A stretch of 60,000 bases of DNA from Tubulanus polymorphus (GCF_964204645.1 NC_134027.1:19086485-19146484), one strand, 5' to 3'; positions 1 through 12,152 are shown, counted from the stretch's first letter. Numbers and translations: made by a program. Notes: generated by a model not told the origin, from the sequence alone.

Positions 1-446
1 AGTTCCTATTTCTTCAAATCGCTACTAGTCCTACAGTTTTAATCAGATCAATTCCAAATTTAGTATGAATGTTATATGGACCTAGGCCTATAAAATTACG
101 GAGCATTTTTTGGATTCATCCCCCAGGGGGCGCCTCTGGGGTTTGAGTTCCTATTCTAATTGCCACTAGTCCTACAGTTTTAATCGGATCAATTTGGTGT
201 GAATGTTCTTTGGACCAGGGACTATGAAGGTACAGAGCCACTTTTTTGATTTGTCCTCCAGGGGGCGTCCCTGGGGGTGGAGTTTCTATTTCTTCAAATT
301 GCTATTAGTCCTACAGTTTTAATCAGATCAAGTCGAAATTTGGTATGAATCTTCTATGGACCAATACCTACTAAGTACAGGGCCCTTTTTGGATTTGGCC
401 AAAAGGGGGCACCCCTAGGTATGCAGCTTCCATTTCTTCAAATCAC
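1..446. repeat. Degenerate tandem repeat, ~140 bp period, about three units
   Basis: Units start at 1, 146 and 281 with AGTTYCTATT, ACTAGTCCTACAGTTTTAAT and AGATCAA, and end with a CCCAGGGGGCG-like block. A fourth start is visible near 423. No coding content. Confidence 0.8.
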
Positions 447-689
447 ACAATCAAAGGTACCTAGTGTCTGACATTCTACTAAAAAATCCCGGATTGATTC
501 ACCGCATATTTTTTCATAGTGAGCATTTTAGTATATGAATCAATTAAGATGATGATTGACAGACGCGGATGCGGTTGTATCAGCTGTTGAAGACGTTCGA
601 TGGAATTGAATACATTCGACACAGTAATTCGCCTGTAATTTGCGATGAATCTTTTTGAAAAAAAGCTGAAGATTGGGTCTGGCGAGATG

Positions 690-1285
690 TCCACCCCTAT
701 TGTAAAAAAATGTCATTGGTGATCAAATATGGCTGCCATTGGGGTAGCCATCTTGAATTTCTTGTTTGTACGATGCAGCCCTCAATTCTTGATGGATTTC
801 CACAAAATTTGGTGTGAGGATCAGGGTAGGTAAGCTGTCCATGCATTTTGTAAATGGAGGTCATCGGCTTTCAAATATGGCCGCCAGGTCAGCCATCTTG
901 AATTTCTAGTACGAAACGGCCTGCAATTCTTGATGCATTTTCATGATACTAGGTTTAAGAATTTTGGTAGGTTAGATGTCTACCCCTTATTGAAAATTGG
1001 GTTCTAGTATGGCCACCAGGGTTGCCATCCATCTTGGATTTCTTTTCAGCACGATACCTTCACCAATTCTTGATGCATTTTTTCATGTAGTGTGATCTTT
1101 GGGGCAGCTAAAATTGGCTTGTCTTTTCATGTAAGGATATATTAACAGAAAATTAACATTATTGCAACGTAGCCTATACCATCTAAACTTTGTAAAACTT
1201 TGTAAAACTTTGAATACTGATTCATTCTTCTTCTACTGCGTCATGAAGTTATAAGGCCCGTGGGCCTCTTGTTACAATCTTTGCT
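690..1285. repeat. Degenerate repeat modules with GCCATCTTGAATTTC, ending in an AACAAGAGGCCC-type border
   Basis: Three modules start near 729, 877 and 1009 with ATGGCYGCCA, then GCCATCTTGAATTTC and CAATTCTTGATGSATTT. On the - strand the block begins with AACAAGAGGCCCACGGGCC near 1276. A similar border occurs at 32139 and 49911 and related modules at 41850-42350. Bases 446-690 and 1286-1541 show nothing recognisable. Confidence 0.55.
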
Positions 1286-1541
1286 CAACACCAGTGATAT
1301 TCGTGTGCATTATCAATGAGGTAGGGTTAACAGTCATCTCTCTCTGTATAGAGCAAAATTAACATCTAATTACCATCATTAATCTATGTGCAGTTACTCA
1401 ATTGCTTTCAGGTAGAAAGAAGAGTCAAAATATCTAAAACAACATTGTAGTTATGTACAGGGTTTAAATCCATGACCAGAATTCTCTAATAAATGATTAG
1501 TTACCAGCACTTTATTTGTCATAATTGGATTTTATTTCTAG

Positions 1542-1738
1542 GAACAGAAGCCAAACCCATTTTTGAACATCATTCCATACCTGATAGTGAGTCAGTTATA
1601 CGGATTGGTGGCATTTATGATTCCGTCATTCCTATCAACTTCTGCCAAATCGTTTTCGATGGAAATTTCTGAAGCGCTGACTCTTGGTATTATTGCACTG
1701 TGGTTGTCATGTATTCTATTTCCGTGGATGTTTAAAAG
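1542..1738 (+). CDS. GPAA1: GPAA1-like internal exon
   Basis: Acceptor TTTATTTCTAG ends at 1541 and donor GTAACT starts at 1739. The frame begins with a whole codon (EQKPNPFLNIIPYLIVSQ), has no stop, and ends with two bases of an Arg codon. It encodes about 65 residues, with membrane-like stretches around LYGLVAFMIPSFL and LTLGIIALWLSCILFPWMF. The open frame continues in phase into the exon at 9372. The preceding exon is not visible in 1-1541. Confidence 0.8.
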
Positions 1739-2699
1739 GTAACTATTTTGAATTATTTTGCACACATATGTCAAACAAATGCAGGTAGTTCATATATATG
1801 AGACGGTTGTGGATTTCTGGAGGAACATTGACTCCACTCTGCCACTGTGCGGGATTTACGCGAAGCAGCAGAAACAAACATTGCCACCTTTTGAATTTTC
1901 AATGTTAGAAATTGTATATGAATTTCCATTAATTCAGCTGTTAGGGTTTCAAGGCACAATATGACGAGATGATGTGATATGGCGATGTTAATAAATAATA
2001 ATGCGGCAGTGAAGCTAGTCACAAACTGTCCCGATTGAGTGTACAGTGGTCAAAAACATATATTTGCGTAGTTATATAACTATTTGCAGTGAATTGCTGA
2101 CGAAACATGAGGCCTTAATGGCCGTTTACAAAAAAATTATAGCACACAATTGAAAGATAATGATGATATACAACTTAAGTTAAAATTATGGCCATTTCTA
2201 AAATTATATTACTAATTTGTAGTCAGTGCGGAACAATTCAATTCAAGTCATGATTTACCACATGTTACTTCCGTGTTGTTGAAAATCTCGCGAGAATGGC
2301 GCAACATTGAAACTGGGTATTAACTACACTAACTATGATCGTTGTGATCTTTGTGCTGCCACAAATACACACAGATACTACCCATTCAACACCCAACTAC
2401 CCACAGCTTTGATATAACCATCCTATTATCTAGTGTGTTTCTCCCTGGGTATAGTATATGTTGAAATCTACAGTATAGTAGTATAGTAGTGTATTTATTT
2501 TTCATAATTCATACATACAATGTCATATTTGGACAGGTTTTTTGTGCACTGTATGGTTATGAAGGATCCAGTGCTAGCCAGTTGGCTGTGCTTAGGATTA
2601 AGGCACTGGACCCTGTGTATGGTGCGTTCGGGTGCAGGGTGCAAGAACAGAGTAATAATTATAATTATATAAAAATGAAAATAATAATAATTATAGAAA

Positions 2700-2746
2700 T
2701 AATAGTAATAAATATAGCTGCAAAGCAGCGATAACGGGTTTTCTGC
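2700..2746. repeat. Short dispersed repeat (TATAGCTGC..GCAGCGATAACGGG)
   Basis: A GCTGC/GCAGC mini-hairpin is followed by GATAACGGGTTTTCTGC. Near-identical copies are at 5399-5431 and 44029-44066. Confidence 0.6.
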
Positions 2747-2770
2747 ACAGTCTTAGAATCCTGTTCAACG

Positions 2771-3003
2771 GTGGATTTCGACAAAGCATTTGATAAGGCA
2801 CAACATCAGCCATTACTAAACAGGCTATTTGGAAACAGTATCAATCATAGGTTGCTCAAATGGCTCAGCAGTTATCTCTGAACGAAAACTTGTAGCCGAA
2901 ATCAACGGAACGCCTCATCTTGGAATAAGTTGGTCTAACTAGTGGAGTCACGCAAGGTAGTATCCTAAGTCGTCTTCTGTTTAATGTCCTGACAAATGAC
3001 ATA
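2771..3003 (+). pseudogene. Non-LTR retrotransposon reverse-transcriptase fragment
   Basis: One frame reads VDFDKAFDKAQHQPLLNRLF, then LLKWLSSYL and a stop at 2879-2881. Another frame from about 2943 reads GVTQGSILSRLLFNVLTNDI. These correspond to the D.SKAFD catalytic motif A and the GV.QGS..SP.LF motif B region of LINE reverse transcriptases. The frame changes and the Pro of motif B is Arg, so this is a decayed piece. Confidence 0.75.
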
Positions 3004-3009
3004 CACAGT

Positions 3010-3570
3010 AATCCAAAATATACCAGACCGAGTAAATTTCCGAAACGACCTTAACACGCGCGTTCGACCAAAAAACTTAACGTTCCGACAAGAAAATCTT
3101 GTTCGAATGAAAACAATTCTGTTTGATCGAACAATACGCTTTTTGTTTGAACCAAAACTTTTCTTCATTCTGACAAAAAATGTGTTCGAATAAAAAGCTA
3201 TGTTATTGTTGAAATGAAAAACTTTTTGTCCCGGCAAAAAAATTTGGTTGATCGAAAACAATTTTTTTCGAACGAATGTTTGAATGAAAAAAATTCTGTT
3301 CAATTGAACGAAATACTTAATACTTTAGGTTCGGAGAAAAAACTTTTTACAATATACTTGGTCGAACGAAAAACTTAATGTTCTGACAAAAAAATTCTGC
3401 TCAAATTAAAACGATTCTGTTCGATCGAACGATTGTTCAAACGAAAAACCTTTCGTTTGGACAAAAAAAAGTTTGTTCAACTTTGTTCTAACGATTTTTT
3501 CAAATTGGTTCAATCGAACAGAATATTAATGGTTCCAACGAAATAAATTTTGTTCCGACAAATGAATGTT
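3010..3570. repeat. Degenerate simple repeat rich in TTCGAACGAAAA / TTCCGACAAAAAA
   Basis: The stretch repeats short words such as CGAACGAAAAACTT, GTTCGAATGAAAA and TTCTGTTCGATCGAACG at irregular spacing for about 550 bp. Both TTCGAA-like and TCGA-like palindromes recur. Frames open across it reflect low complexity, not a gene. Confidence 0.7.
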
Positions 3571-3589
3571 CAAGCGAAAGGTCTTATGA

Positions 3590-3920
3590 ACTTAAAGCCG
3601 AACGTAGGTTGGCCTTGCTACGCGATGCGATCCTCGCATTGCATAACAAGTTTCGGTGCAAGTCGGTTGCGATACGATTGTCAGCGACTGTGTGCGACTA
3701 GTTTCTGCCAGTCGCAAGAGTGCGTAGGTCGGTTGTGACAGTCGTGTTGCGTCGTAGAAAGTAGAACAAGTGCGACTCCTTGTGACTGGCGTTGCTGACA
3801 GTCGCGACCTGTCCCAAGGGAGCGTGGGTCGATGAGTCGTTGCGACACAATCGTCGCTGGCGGTTGCAGTGAATGGTATTGCAGTGAGTCACAAACCGTT
3901 GCAAGACCGACTTACGCCCG
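3590..3920. repeat. GC-richer block with recurring GTCGC/GCGAC words
   Basis: Words such as CAGTCGC, TGCGACTAG, GTTGCGACA and GTCGTTGCGAC recur over about 300 bp, in contrast to the AT-rich flanks. No coding match. Confidence 0.45.
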
Positions 3921-4286
3921 GCTTAAGTCATTAGGAATTAATGAAATACCAGTTTCATTTATGATGAAAAACTCAAATGAAAAGTCTGGCTTATAAAGCT
4001 GTCTGCTGAGACGAAATTTTCAAAAAAATCTTCTTTTTTGCCAATAAAATTGATAATTGTGATTGATCGTTGCAAGTCAGAACCAGTTAATCACTAATTA
4101 ACATGCATTTTAATAAATCTGATTCCTCCTTTACAGTGAGCTTAGCTTTTACCTCCTAGAGGCTACTAGCCTATGTATACCTATGTGTATGGGTAGGCCT
4201 AACATCCGGACAGATTGGTCGTAGGCCTATGGAATAACAACCCTCCTAAATATCGTAAATTTAGTTTTGAAGTTCAATCAAATGAG

Positions 4287-4449
4287 TCCGTTAATAAACG
4301 CAACAATTATGCTGTGTTTGTTTGAGACAGTAAAGCTCAGTGCCGGTAGGCCTTAAGCATTAAGGTGAATCCGTTAATAAACGCAACAATTATGCTGTGT
4401 TTGTTTGAGACAGTAAAGCTCAGTGCCGGTAGGCCTAAAGCATTAAGGT
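4287..4449. repeat. Perfect-grade tandem duplication, 83-bp period
   Basis: An 80-base unit starting TCCGTTAATAAACGCAAC at 4287 is repeated at 4370 with one difference seen (CCTTAAGC against CCTAAAGC). It looks recent. Confidence 0.9.
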
Positions 4450-4639
4450 CGTGTAAAACTCGATAATCACTTCAAGCGACACAGCGAACGATCTCCTTTC
4501 CCCCACAGCAAACGCTTACTCCGAATGTCAAGTGTGAGTTCTCATACGGATAGGAGAGTGTTATATACTTGTATTTAGTAAATACCTTGTGCATTTGACA
4601 ATGATCGGTATGTACTGTAGGAAATATAGAGTATTGATG

Positions 4640-5410
4640 GTATTGATATAGAGGTTGAGGCCCGCGGCCGAATAAAGTAATATATTCTTTTATTTTGATA
4701 CCTCGTCGACACAACAGCTTTTCTCCGCTATATCTCTTTGGCGTGTTTAGTTTAGGCTTACGACTCCCCGGTACACTAATGATTTATCTTAGTAAACACA
4801 CGGTTAATTTGGTAGAGAAAAATAGGTATTGTTAAACTAACTGCTTGAAGCCCGCGGCCAAATCACTGGTAGTAATAAATGTACTCGATTTGATTCTCAT
4901 GTTTAGGAGAAACTCGCAGCTGATCCCCGGAACGACGATGTAGTGACACACGTCGATTACGGCTATTACGGCTTATGTTTACGGCTTGACAGTGCTTTTA
5001 AAATCTTAAGTAGTAAATTTCCTGTGTATCGGTAATATGATTTGATGAGGAAAAAGGGTTATTGTTAAAATTAGTTTTTAAAAACCGCGACTGAATGTGC
5101 AATCCTTGGGTAATAAATTTGTTAATTTATGCTTGAATTGATAATCGACGTGACAAGAAACGTGCGGTAGATTTCGGAAAGACGACTTAGAAAAACATGT
5201 CGGTTCTTTGGGGCTCAATTTTCGATGTTTACGGCCCGACAGTGCTTTTGTAACGATGATTCGTGAAAAAACACGCTGAGTATTTGTAGATCTCAGTGAG
5301 CTGAACGATATCATACAGATTGTATCGACAACAGCGGCAAGGTAACAAAGCCTTTGTTCTTATAGTGAAAATAGGGTGACATAAAATAGTAATAATAAAT
5401 ATAGCTGCAA
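4640..5410. repeat. Degenerate tandem/dispersed repeat with CCCGCGGCC and TTTACGGCYYGACAGTGC
   Basis: GCCCGCGGCC occurs near 4661 and 4851 with a weaker form near 5085. TTTACGGCTTGACAGTGCTT occurs near 4978 and again near 5228. The part from about 5220 to 5400 is related to 46593-46770 (GATGTTTACGGC, GAGCTGAA.GATATCAT, GATTGTATCG.C). No coding content. Confidence 0.6.
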
Positions 5411-6684
5411 GCAGCGATAACGGGTTTCTGCCTTTCTGGATAGAATGTCGTTCAGGGATGCGAGCAAAGATTTCACCCGAAATCAGTTCGTTACATTCCG
5501 TTTTTTTGAAAGAGTGCCACCTAGGGGTCAACTCACAACATGGATATGTTGACCCACATGTGCTACTATGCGCATGTGCTACTACGCGCAAAGTACTAAT
5601 GTGCCAGGTTTGGGGGGAAATAACATCGAGAAGAATGAAGCTACGGTGTTTTTACCATTCCCTAGTGACAGTTTAAGCGCATATTCGGTTATTATTAGTT
5701 TGGGAAAAAAGTCGACTAGATAAGAAAACCGAATTTGGCCGAAGCACAAATTTGGCCTATAGGGTAAACTATGCAGGAGGGAAGGCCTTATAGTGTTACT
5801 ATTAGTAGAGGAGTGACAAGTCAGTCTGACAAGTCAAGCGATCAGATGGGGACTACAATTCACATATGAAATTGACGTCCAATAACCATTATAAAAACAT
5901 AATCATGAACGGTACCATCACTCCCCATTACTGACTGTCACTGGTCTCTGGCTAGCAATCATTCTTTATCGGTGCAGTGGGTAGGTATTTTCAACTGACT
6001 TTGTTCTTCTATGACATTACGATCGCCGCTGCGTCACGATGTGATGTACATGTACAAGGGACCTCCAATTTGAATGTAAACTGACTTTAGACCATTTAAT
6101 ATCAACGATGACAAGGTATCACCGACGCTGCCATTTTCTGACGCTAACTAGTATGACCCGTCTTTTTGACTGGACCAATTCAATTCAATTAAGAAAATGC
6201 GTACCGGTACAATAAATAAATAAACCGCTGATATCCACGAACAAAACTATACTATTATAGAATGTTTAAAAGGAACTGCTTTTAATAACAGTATGAATAA
6301 ACTTACTTCACAAACAAGGAAGTACATTTTTAACTTGTGAATGGTCGAACCCCAGTTATTCACAGTAACCTGTGATTTGGATATTCTCGGAGCCTTCCTT
6401 CTTTATTTATTTATAAAATGACGTCACAAACTTTCAGATTCACGCCAGTATGCGCGCCATGATTGATGATTGCTATTTCCACCGGTGCTATCTTTCAGTA
6501 ACTTCAAGTTTAAAATAGGAAGCACAGTACATCCATAGAAACTACGTGCAGAAAGAGACTGTTATATTATTATCAGAGTTTAACATTTCGTTTCAAAGTT
6601 GTTAGTAGTCAAATCTAATAGAAGATGATTTTTATGTGATGAAACTCAGTGGAAAATATGTTAAAATAATAATCAGCAGGAATC

Positions 6685-6870
6685 CAATAGGGTTTCTGCC
6701 GAGGCAGCTAAAACCCTAATAATCATGCGAATTTCAATAGGGTTTTCTGTGATGTAACAGAAAACCATAATAAAATGATAATAATGGTGATGATGATGAT
6801 AATGATAATAATAACAATAAAGATAGATAATGAAGTAATAAGTTAATAGTAATAATAATAATAGCCTGAT
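6685..6870. repeat. Two small hairpins followed by (AAT/GAT)n microsatellite
   Basis: TAGGGTTTCTGCC is followed by GGCAGCTAAAACCCTA, and TAGGGTTTTCTGT by ACAGAAAACC. A third such hairpin is at 46791-46822. Then come ATGATAATGATG-type simple repeats. Confidence 0.7.
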
Positions 6871-7231
6871 AATGCGGAATTATATGTGGTGATAATAAGA
6901 TAATATATAATCACTAGAAATGATAATTACAGAGTAACACTATTTATGTAAGCATACTTGCTCACTGGTTGGATACATGCATGACAGGGTGCTAGAAGCA
7001 TGTTTATTGAAGTCTATAGATTGATATGTGAATTCTAGTATTTATTGATTATAGCACGGTTATAGGAGGTTATAAACACTTCAAGTGTCTTCAACTTACG
7101 AAGGTTAGGACTTGTGTTATGCCACAAGATTGGTACTTCAGCTAAAAACGAATGGCATTTTTTGATTTGTGGGGCTCTGTCCGGGGAAAATTACTAGATC
7201 TAGTTTCGTATTTGTGGGATTGCGCATTTTT

Positions 7232-7471
7232 TTAGAATAATAAGAGAATGGGATTAGGCAATTGTTCATAATAGTATTGATAGGCAAATTTAAGGGCATC
7301 AAGTTTAATCATATCAATTTCATCAATTTTGAGTTTTTTAAAGAGGCCTGATGTGAGAAAGTTATATGCAGCATTACTTATTATTCGGACTGCCTTCTTT
7401 TGGAGTTTAGTCAAAGTATTTACATGTGCACGAGAAATAAGGGGACCCCAGACAAGTAATCCATATGTCAA
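7232..7471 (-). pseudogene. LINE ORF2 C-terminal fragment
   Basis: The frame reads YGLLVWGPLISRAHVNTL, LTKLQKKAVRIISNAAY, and GLFKKLKIDEIDMIKLDAL, then YYEQLPNP. This follows the thumb/C-terminal pattern of jockey/CR1-like non-LTR proteins (YG..WG, LQKKA.R.I, .LF..L.I....+). Nothing upstream on the same strand continues it, so it is a 5'-truncated copy. Confidence 0.75.
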
Positions 7472-7639
7472 ATGACTGTGTATATCTATATCAAGGTTAC
7501 TTTGAGATTTTCATTATTGTATAGGATTTAAAAGTTCATTACATCCATCACGCTGTAGTCCGGTTTCATAAGAAAACCATAAAAATGGTTGAAAATGACT
7601 TGTACTGTGAAATTGGATTTACTTCCATAATTTGCCTTT

Positions 7640-8780
7640 TTGGTTTACCTTTGTCAGCAGTATGAGGTTGGCATTGAGCCAATTCATGTAAAATCGCGGT
7701 GCGTTTTTTTTATGTGAGCATTTTTTTCATTGGTTCTCGGGTTAAACGACGTATAATTGATGCGATTGAAGACATGACGAACCCCCGTCGATGACATGGT
7801 CAACTTTGTTTAAATTCCTCTAAAAACTATTTTTGGCGGGAAAATTCTTAGCTCTTGCGTATAAAATTGCAATGACCTCGATTGGGGGGTGTCGTCTCTA
7901 CGAGCGAATGTGATTGGCTGTTTTTGGGATTATACGGGGAATTCCGGTGCTACTAAAATAATTATGGTAAAGCCATTAATGGCGAACGTTTCATTGGACT
8001 AGGTGCCGTATATGTGCAAATTTTAAATGCTCATTGCTGGTGAGAATATAATTATTTCACATATCGCCATAGGTATTGTTTCATTTTAATACCCGGTGAA
8101 TGTGTGGATTGAGATTGAAGTGAACGTTCACTATACAAGGCCTCCACATGCGCGGGAGTGCTAACATTAGAATGTTGCGCACACAAACACACTCTGCTTG
8201 TAACCCTGCTTGGCGCGTGCATGTTTGGTATGATAAGCTGAATAATCGTCGAATATGAGCGCTGTGTTTTCTGTTTGATAGAATTTGTAATAAATTGTAA
8301 TTTCTTGTGACCTGAAAATACTAAGCAGCAAACTATAGGTATAGGTCGAGGTCTGAATATTGTAGTGGTAAATTCCAGGATTTAAAACGATCTAATACTA
8401 CGCCCCGGTTTTAGCTTCCGCGGCCATACATTGGAAAAGGTTTCGTTTCCAAGACTCAATATTCAGCCACCCTCTGATATGTGACATCATATGAATTTCA
8501 TTTGAATATTTTTTCATATTGTGAAAAATATTTCTTTGAAAATATAAAATAGTTTCCAATGCGGCGCCTACCTGTAGCCTAAGAAATTTTGGACGTAGAC
8601 CATAAACAAATGTTTATCTTTGGTCTTATTTGACTACAAAATAATTCTTAAAGAAAGTTGAAATACAATATAAACTTCTAGAACTTTGAAGTCACGAATT
8701 AAAAAGATTTTTCAAGCAATGCCCTCACTCCAAACAACCTCTAGCTTTCAAGGTAGACCACACTCATGGGCAATTTATTT
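7640..8780 (-). mobile_element. ~1.2 kb non-coding repeat family, copy A
   Basis: On the - strand it begins AATAAATTGCCCATG near 8780 and ends with GACAAAGGTAAACCAAAA near 7640. Copies B (27863-28279), C (34260-35450) and D (12496-12885) share these ends or the body. The ends share GGTTTACCTT in inverted form, which suggests a non-autonomous DNA transposon. No open frame is shared by the copies. Confidence 0.75.
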
Positions 8781-9371
8781 TGAGGAAGTGCCTTCTTTTC
8801 TTCGGTGATGTAGAAAAAATTGGACCTGGATCTGCCCTTCTCTCTTTTTGAAGCCAAATTTTTGATTGCCGCGGCCAATTGCAAATTTTGATAGGTTCAA
8901 ATATTGCTGCGGTGAATTTACTTAAATTTCGTCGTAAAAATGGTAAAGAAAGAGAAAAAAAAATTATTTACGCTGCTGAAGTCGCTACTGTTCCAACGCC
9001 ACTGAAACTCTGATATTGGCTATACCTTAAGATGTGTACATGTGGTCTGGAAATGTTTACAATCTGATTTAAAAGTTTCTTACAATACCATTTGATATGA
9101 AATATAGCTTCATTGCTACTGAAGTCATCCATGGATAATTCCACAAGTGTTGTGATCAGTCTCCAAGCTAGTTTTGGGCCAAAAGATCCATTAAAATCAT
9201 CAAAAGTATTTCAATGGTAATTCAGTCTCGGAGTGCCAAGTGAACCATTACATGCAAATGAAATAAGAACGTGCTGCCATCTATCAGTAATATCTGGTCT
9301 CTCATGTATGGAAGTCTGTAGAATTTCTGTAAGCTCTGAGTAATGTAGTCTCTTTTTCATTTTCTACTCAG

Positions 9372-9548
9372 GAAAAAGTTCTTAGATGACGAGACGTATA
9401 GAAACAGTTGGATATTACTAAAATGCTTAGCTTTGCTACATCAAGCACTGATTCTATACGGAGTTGCAGTGATGAATATATCTTTAGGATTCTTTCTAGC
9501 TGCTGTATTGGTACCAGTCAGTTTACTGTTGAATCCAGATGTAAACAG
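9372..9548 (+). CDS. GPAA1: GPAA1-like internal exon
   Basis: Acceptor TTTCTACTCAG ends at 9371; donor GTCAGT starts at 9549. It encodes about 58 residues. After a polar start (KKFLDDETYRNSW) come two hydrophobic stretches, including MNISLGFFLAAVLVPVSLLL, which parallels the vertebrate GPAA1 segment with LGFLLAA. The exon enters and leaves in phase 2. Confidence 0.85.
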
Positions 9549-9838
9549 GTCAGTAAAACTGTAAATTGATATCCATTCATTACTAGGTTTTTCGGAAACC
9601 CTGAATATCCTCTACATATTAACTCATCAGTCACTCAGTGATGCAGTCTTATAGAAGCATCCCTGGCTTTCAATGGCACGAAGAAGGTGGAAAAATCTCG
9701 ACCGCATATATCTTGGATATCTCAATTGTAGTATGAACTACCGTTACTGCCGTCTCGACATGCCCTAGTAAACGATTTATATTCGAGTTCATTAAGACAA
9801 TGTTCATGACTGTTCAGTCTAGCTTTCTTGTATTTTAG

Positions 9839-10109
9839 ATTCCTGAAAGCGGTACAAGGCATGCTGCTGTTATTGATTTCACCGATCAGTATCATATTCT
9901 TCGCATCATTCCTACACAACGCCATCTATAGTACATTTGCGTTCAATGAACTAATCGGGAATTCATGGATAACAATGAAGCATTCGATATATTGGAGCGT
10001 TACTGACTTTCATTTATTGGGTAACTGGTTGTACTCTTACCTAGCGTTAGCCGTATTTCCCAACTGGCTGTTACTATGGTGTATATTGTGGCAAGAAAAT
10101 CGTAACTAA
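9839..10109 (+). CDS. GPAA1: GPAA1-like terminal coding exon
   Basis: Acceptor TTGTATTTTAG ends at 9838. The exon completes an Arg codon and reads FLKAVQGMLLLLISPISI, then a loop, then a last membrane segment ending FPNWLLLWCILWQENRN and a TAA stop at 10107-10109. The closing pattern (aromatic, Pro, WLL, W) matches the end of vertebrate GPAA1. An ATTAAA lies about 55 bases past the stop (10164-10169) and an AATAAA at 11349-11354; either could be the poly(A) signal, and the sequence does not decide. Confidence 0.88.
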
Positions 10110-12061
10110 GGAGCAGATTGTGGTGGCGCTGGAGTCAGGATCCACCAGTTTCTTGAAGCGAGAATTAAAACAAGTTACATTCCCCTAGTCCAATTATTGG
10201 CTGGTCTATCTGAAAATGGGAAAATGACATCAGAAACCCCCTCAACACGCTAAGTTTCAAAACTGGGCCAAGCGCTTACACCCTAACCCTAATGGGTCTA
10301 TAGTTAATAGGACAATGGGACTAGTAAACGTCTTTTGAAATAGATTTCTTATTGAATATTGTTTGACCATCTGATCTTCATACTGACTAGAGGGCCTTCA
10401 AACTAGGAGGGGATGGTCGGCGAATTATTATTAGGAGTTGATCCTTATAGAAATTTCGATGAATTTTCCCTCATTCTTCTAATTGATGCTTGATCTTGTT
10501 TCGTGACATCACCAGGAAAGCCCTTCAGAAGGGCATCATTTGGAAATAACAGTAACATCATTATCAAGAACTGCTCTACCATGTACATGTGACTCATAGG
10601 GAAAACCCATTACCATGTATATCATCCAAGTAGAGCATGCTTTACACCGTGCACCATGATTTCATCTTTATCAGCTGTTCATACATTATTGCAAATCCAA
10701 GAACAGATGGATTTTTGTGCTCAAAACTAAAATGTACTCAGTTGATCCTACTAGACCCATGTTCCTATATTCTCTTTTTTGACGCCTTACTATTATGAAA
10801 CCTAAACAATGTTAACCATTCAGTGTCATTTTACAAACGACAACCGTAATCGATGTGCAAAAAGTCACAGGTCTATGTTTACACATACAAGCTATTTGGC
10901 AAAATATTATTGACAAAGATGTAGAATGGCTTCCTATGATCCATATAATGAGCTCTATGTGAACGTCGAATTCAATATTGCATTGAATATCATTAGAAGG
11001 CGTATTGTTATAGCAAAGGATGTATGATTATATCAGAAGTGGCAGGCATAAATAGAAATGAAAAGTAAATTGCATTATTCAGTCAAAATGGCGGATGTAT
11101 ACAGGATTTGGAAGTCTGATATAAAAGTAAGACTCTAACATGGGGATGCTGGTGGAATGACGAAGCTATCTACGAGCTGTGTAGGGCCGGCGTGAATTTC
11201 ATCGGCGGCTTCAAGCGGTCAATATAAAAATGTGTTAACATATAATTTTAATATTCAAATGTTTTAGAAAATATGTTCGCATATAGCATGTGTATTAGGT
11301 GACAATTCAATTCTTTATTGATCCTTGATCCTACATATTCCTAAATTCAATAAAGTTATAAATTTTAGAATAAGAAAATACAACATACAAGACACGCGTA
11401 ATTCATACAGAATAACATAAACAAGTTATTTTAAATGACAATGTCTACTTCAGCCCAGACTCAAGAGGAATCGAGTGACAGCCAAACCGGGGACGGGCCG
11501 GCTGGCTAGGCCACTGGACTATATGCTCCAAAGTCATGATAAAGCAGACATCAAGAGAGCTCTTTCCTCAACCATGGAGACAATGAAGTTGCAGACCAGC
11601 TTACAGGCAAACATGAATTATCGCAAGTTATCAATTAATGACAATTTTCAATAAAGAGATTAAACCACTACTTACAGTCGGAAGACCTGTATCATCTACT
11701 CAATCGCCAAATCTCAATTCCCCAAATTTCTTAAAACTTCGATTTCAAATTTGCAATTCCACATTAGCTTATCCCAAAAATTCTACATTTTTTCGCAGGT
11801 GTCAAATAATTTATTGAAATTAATTTTCTTGTTAAATGACTTCCATTCGGATCATTCATTTATACATGAAATTTGAACGTAAAATAGGCAATTTTTTCGT
11901 ATACATTAAGCATTACAGTGCGCATTTGCACTTACCGCTCCCCCTCCCTTAGTGGGGACGTAATAGATGAATGAGCTCATCATCAAAAATATCTTTGAAG
12001 TTCTGTGAAGTTCAACAATGTTTGGGTACCATGGTAAACCATTATAACTTTGTAAATACCA

Positions 12062-12152
12062 GGGCCCGGTTCCACAGTTATAGTTAACTCCGAGTTAAAA
12101 TAAGTTCATTTCAATGAGTTATATCTTAACTCACAACTGTGGAACTGTACCC
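12062..12152. mobile_element. Tiny foldback element (GGGCCCGGTTCCACAGTT ... AACTGTGGAACTGTACCC)
   Basis: Terminal arms share GGTTCCACAGTT against AACTGTGGAACT, and inner arms GTTAACTC against GAGTTA/TTAACTC. The total is 91 bp. The 'GGGCCCGGTTCCACA' end resembles a widespread invertebrate MITE end. No clear target duplication. Confidence 0.6.

Larger units (their letters stand above)
1542..10109 (+). other. GPAA1: GPAA1-like gene, 3' part (three last coding exons; 5' end outside window)
   Basis: GPAA1 is a multi-spanning ER membrane subunit of the GPI transamidase complex, which attaches GPI anchors to proteins. Three exons (1542-1738, 9372-9548, 9839-10109) join in frame: both junctions are phase 2, and each completes an Arg codon (AG|G, AG|A). 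All have GT-AG borders. The joined product of about 214 residues is strongly hydrophobic and follows the C-terminal order I know from vertebrate GPAA1: a segment like ISLGFFLAAVLVPVSLLL, then one like QGMLLLLISPISIIFF, and an end with FPNWLLLWCILW. Upstream exons, including the lumenal peptidase-like domain, lie left of the window. The 7.6 kb first intron holds repeats; the second is 290 bp. The gene converges on SLC9A8. The assignment rests on remembered family similarity. Confidence 0.87.

Noticed and set aside
1-446. CRISPR-like array
   Set aside because: The units are long and diverged with no short repeat/unique spacer pattern, and the DNA is from a eukaryote.
2965-3303. A 112-residue protein on the - strand
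   Set aside because: It is a translation of the TTCGAACGAAAA-like low-complexity array, with Phe/Arg/Lys/Ile bias and no domain.
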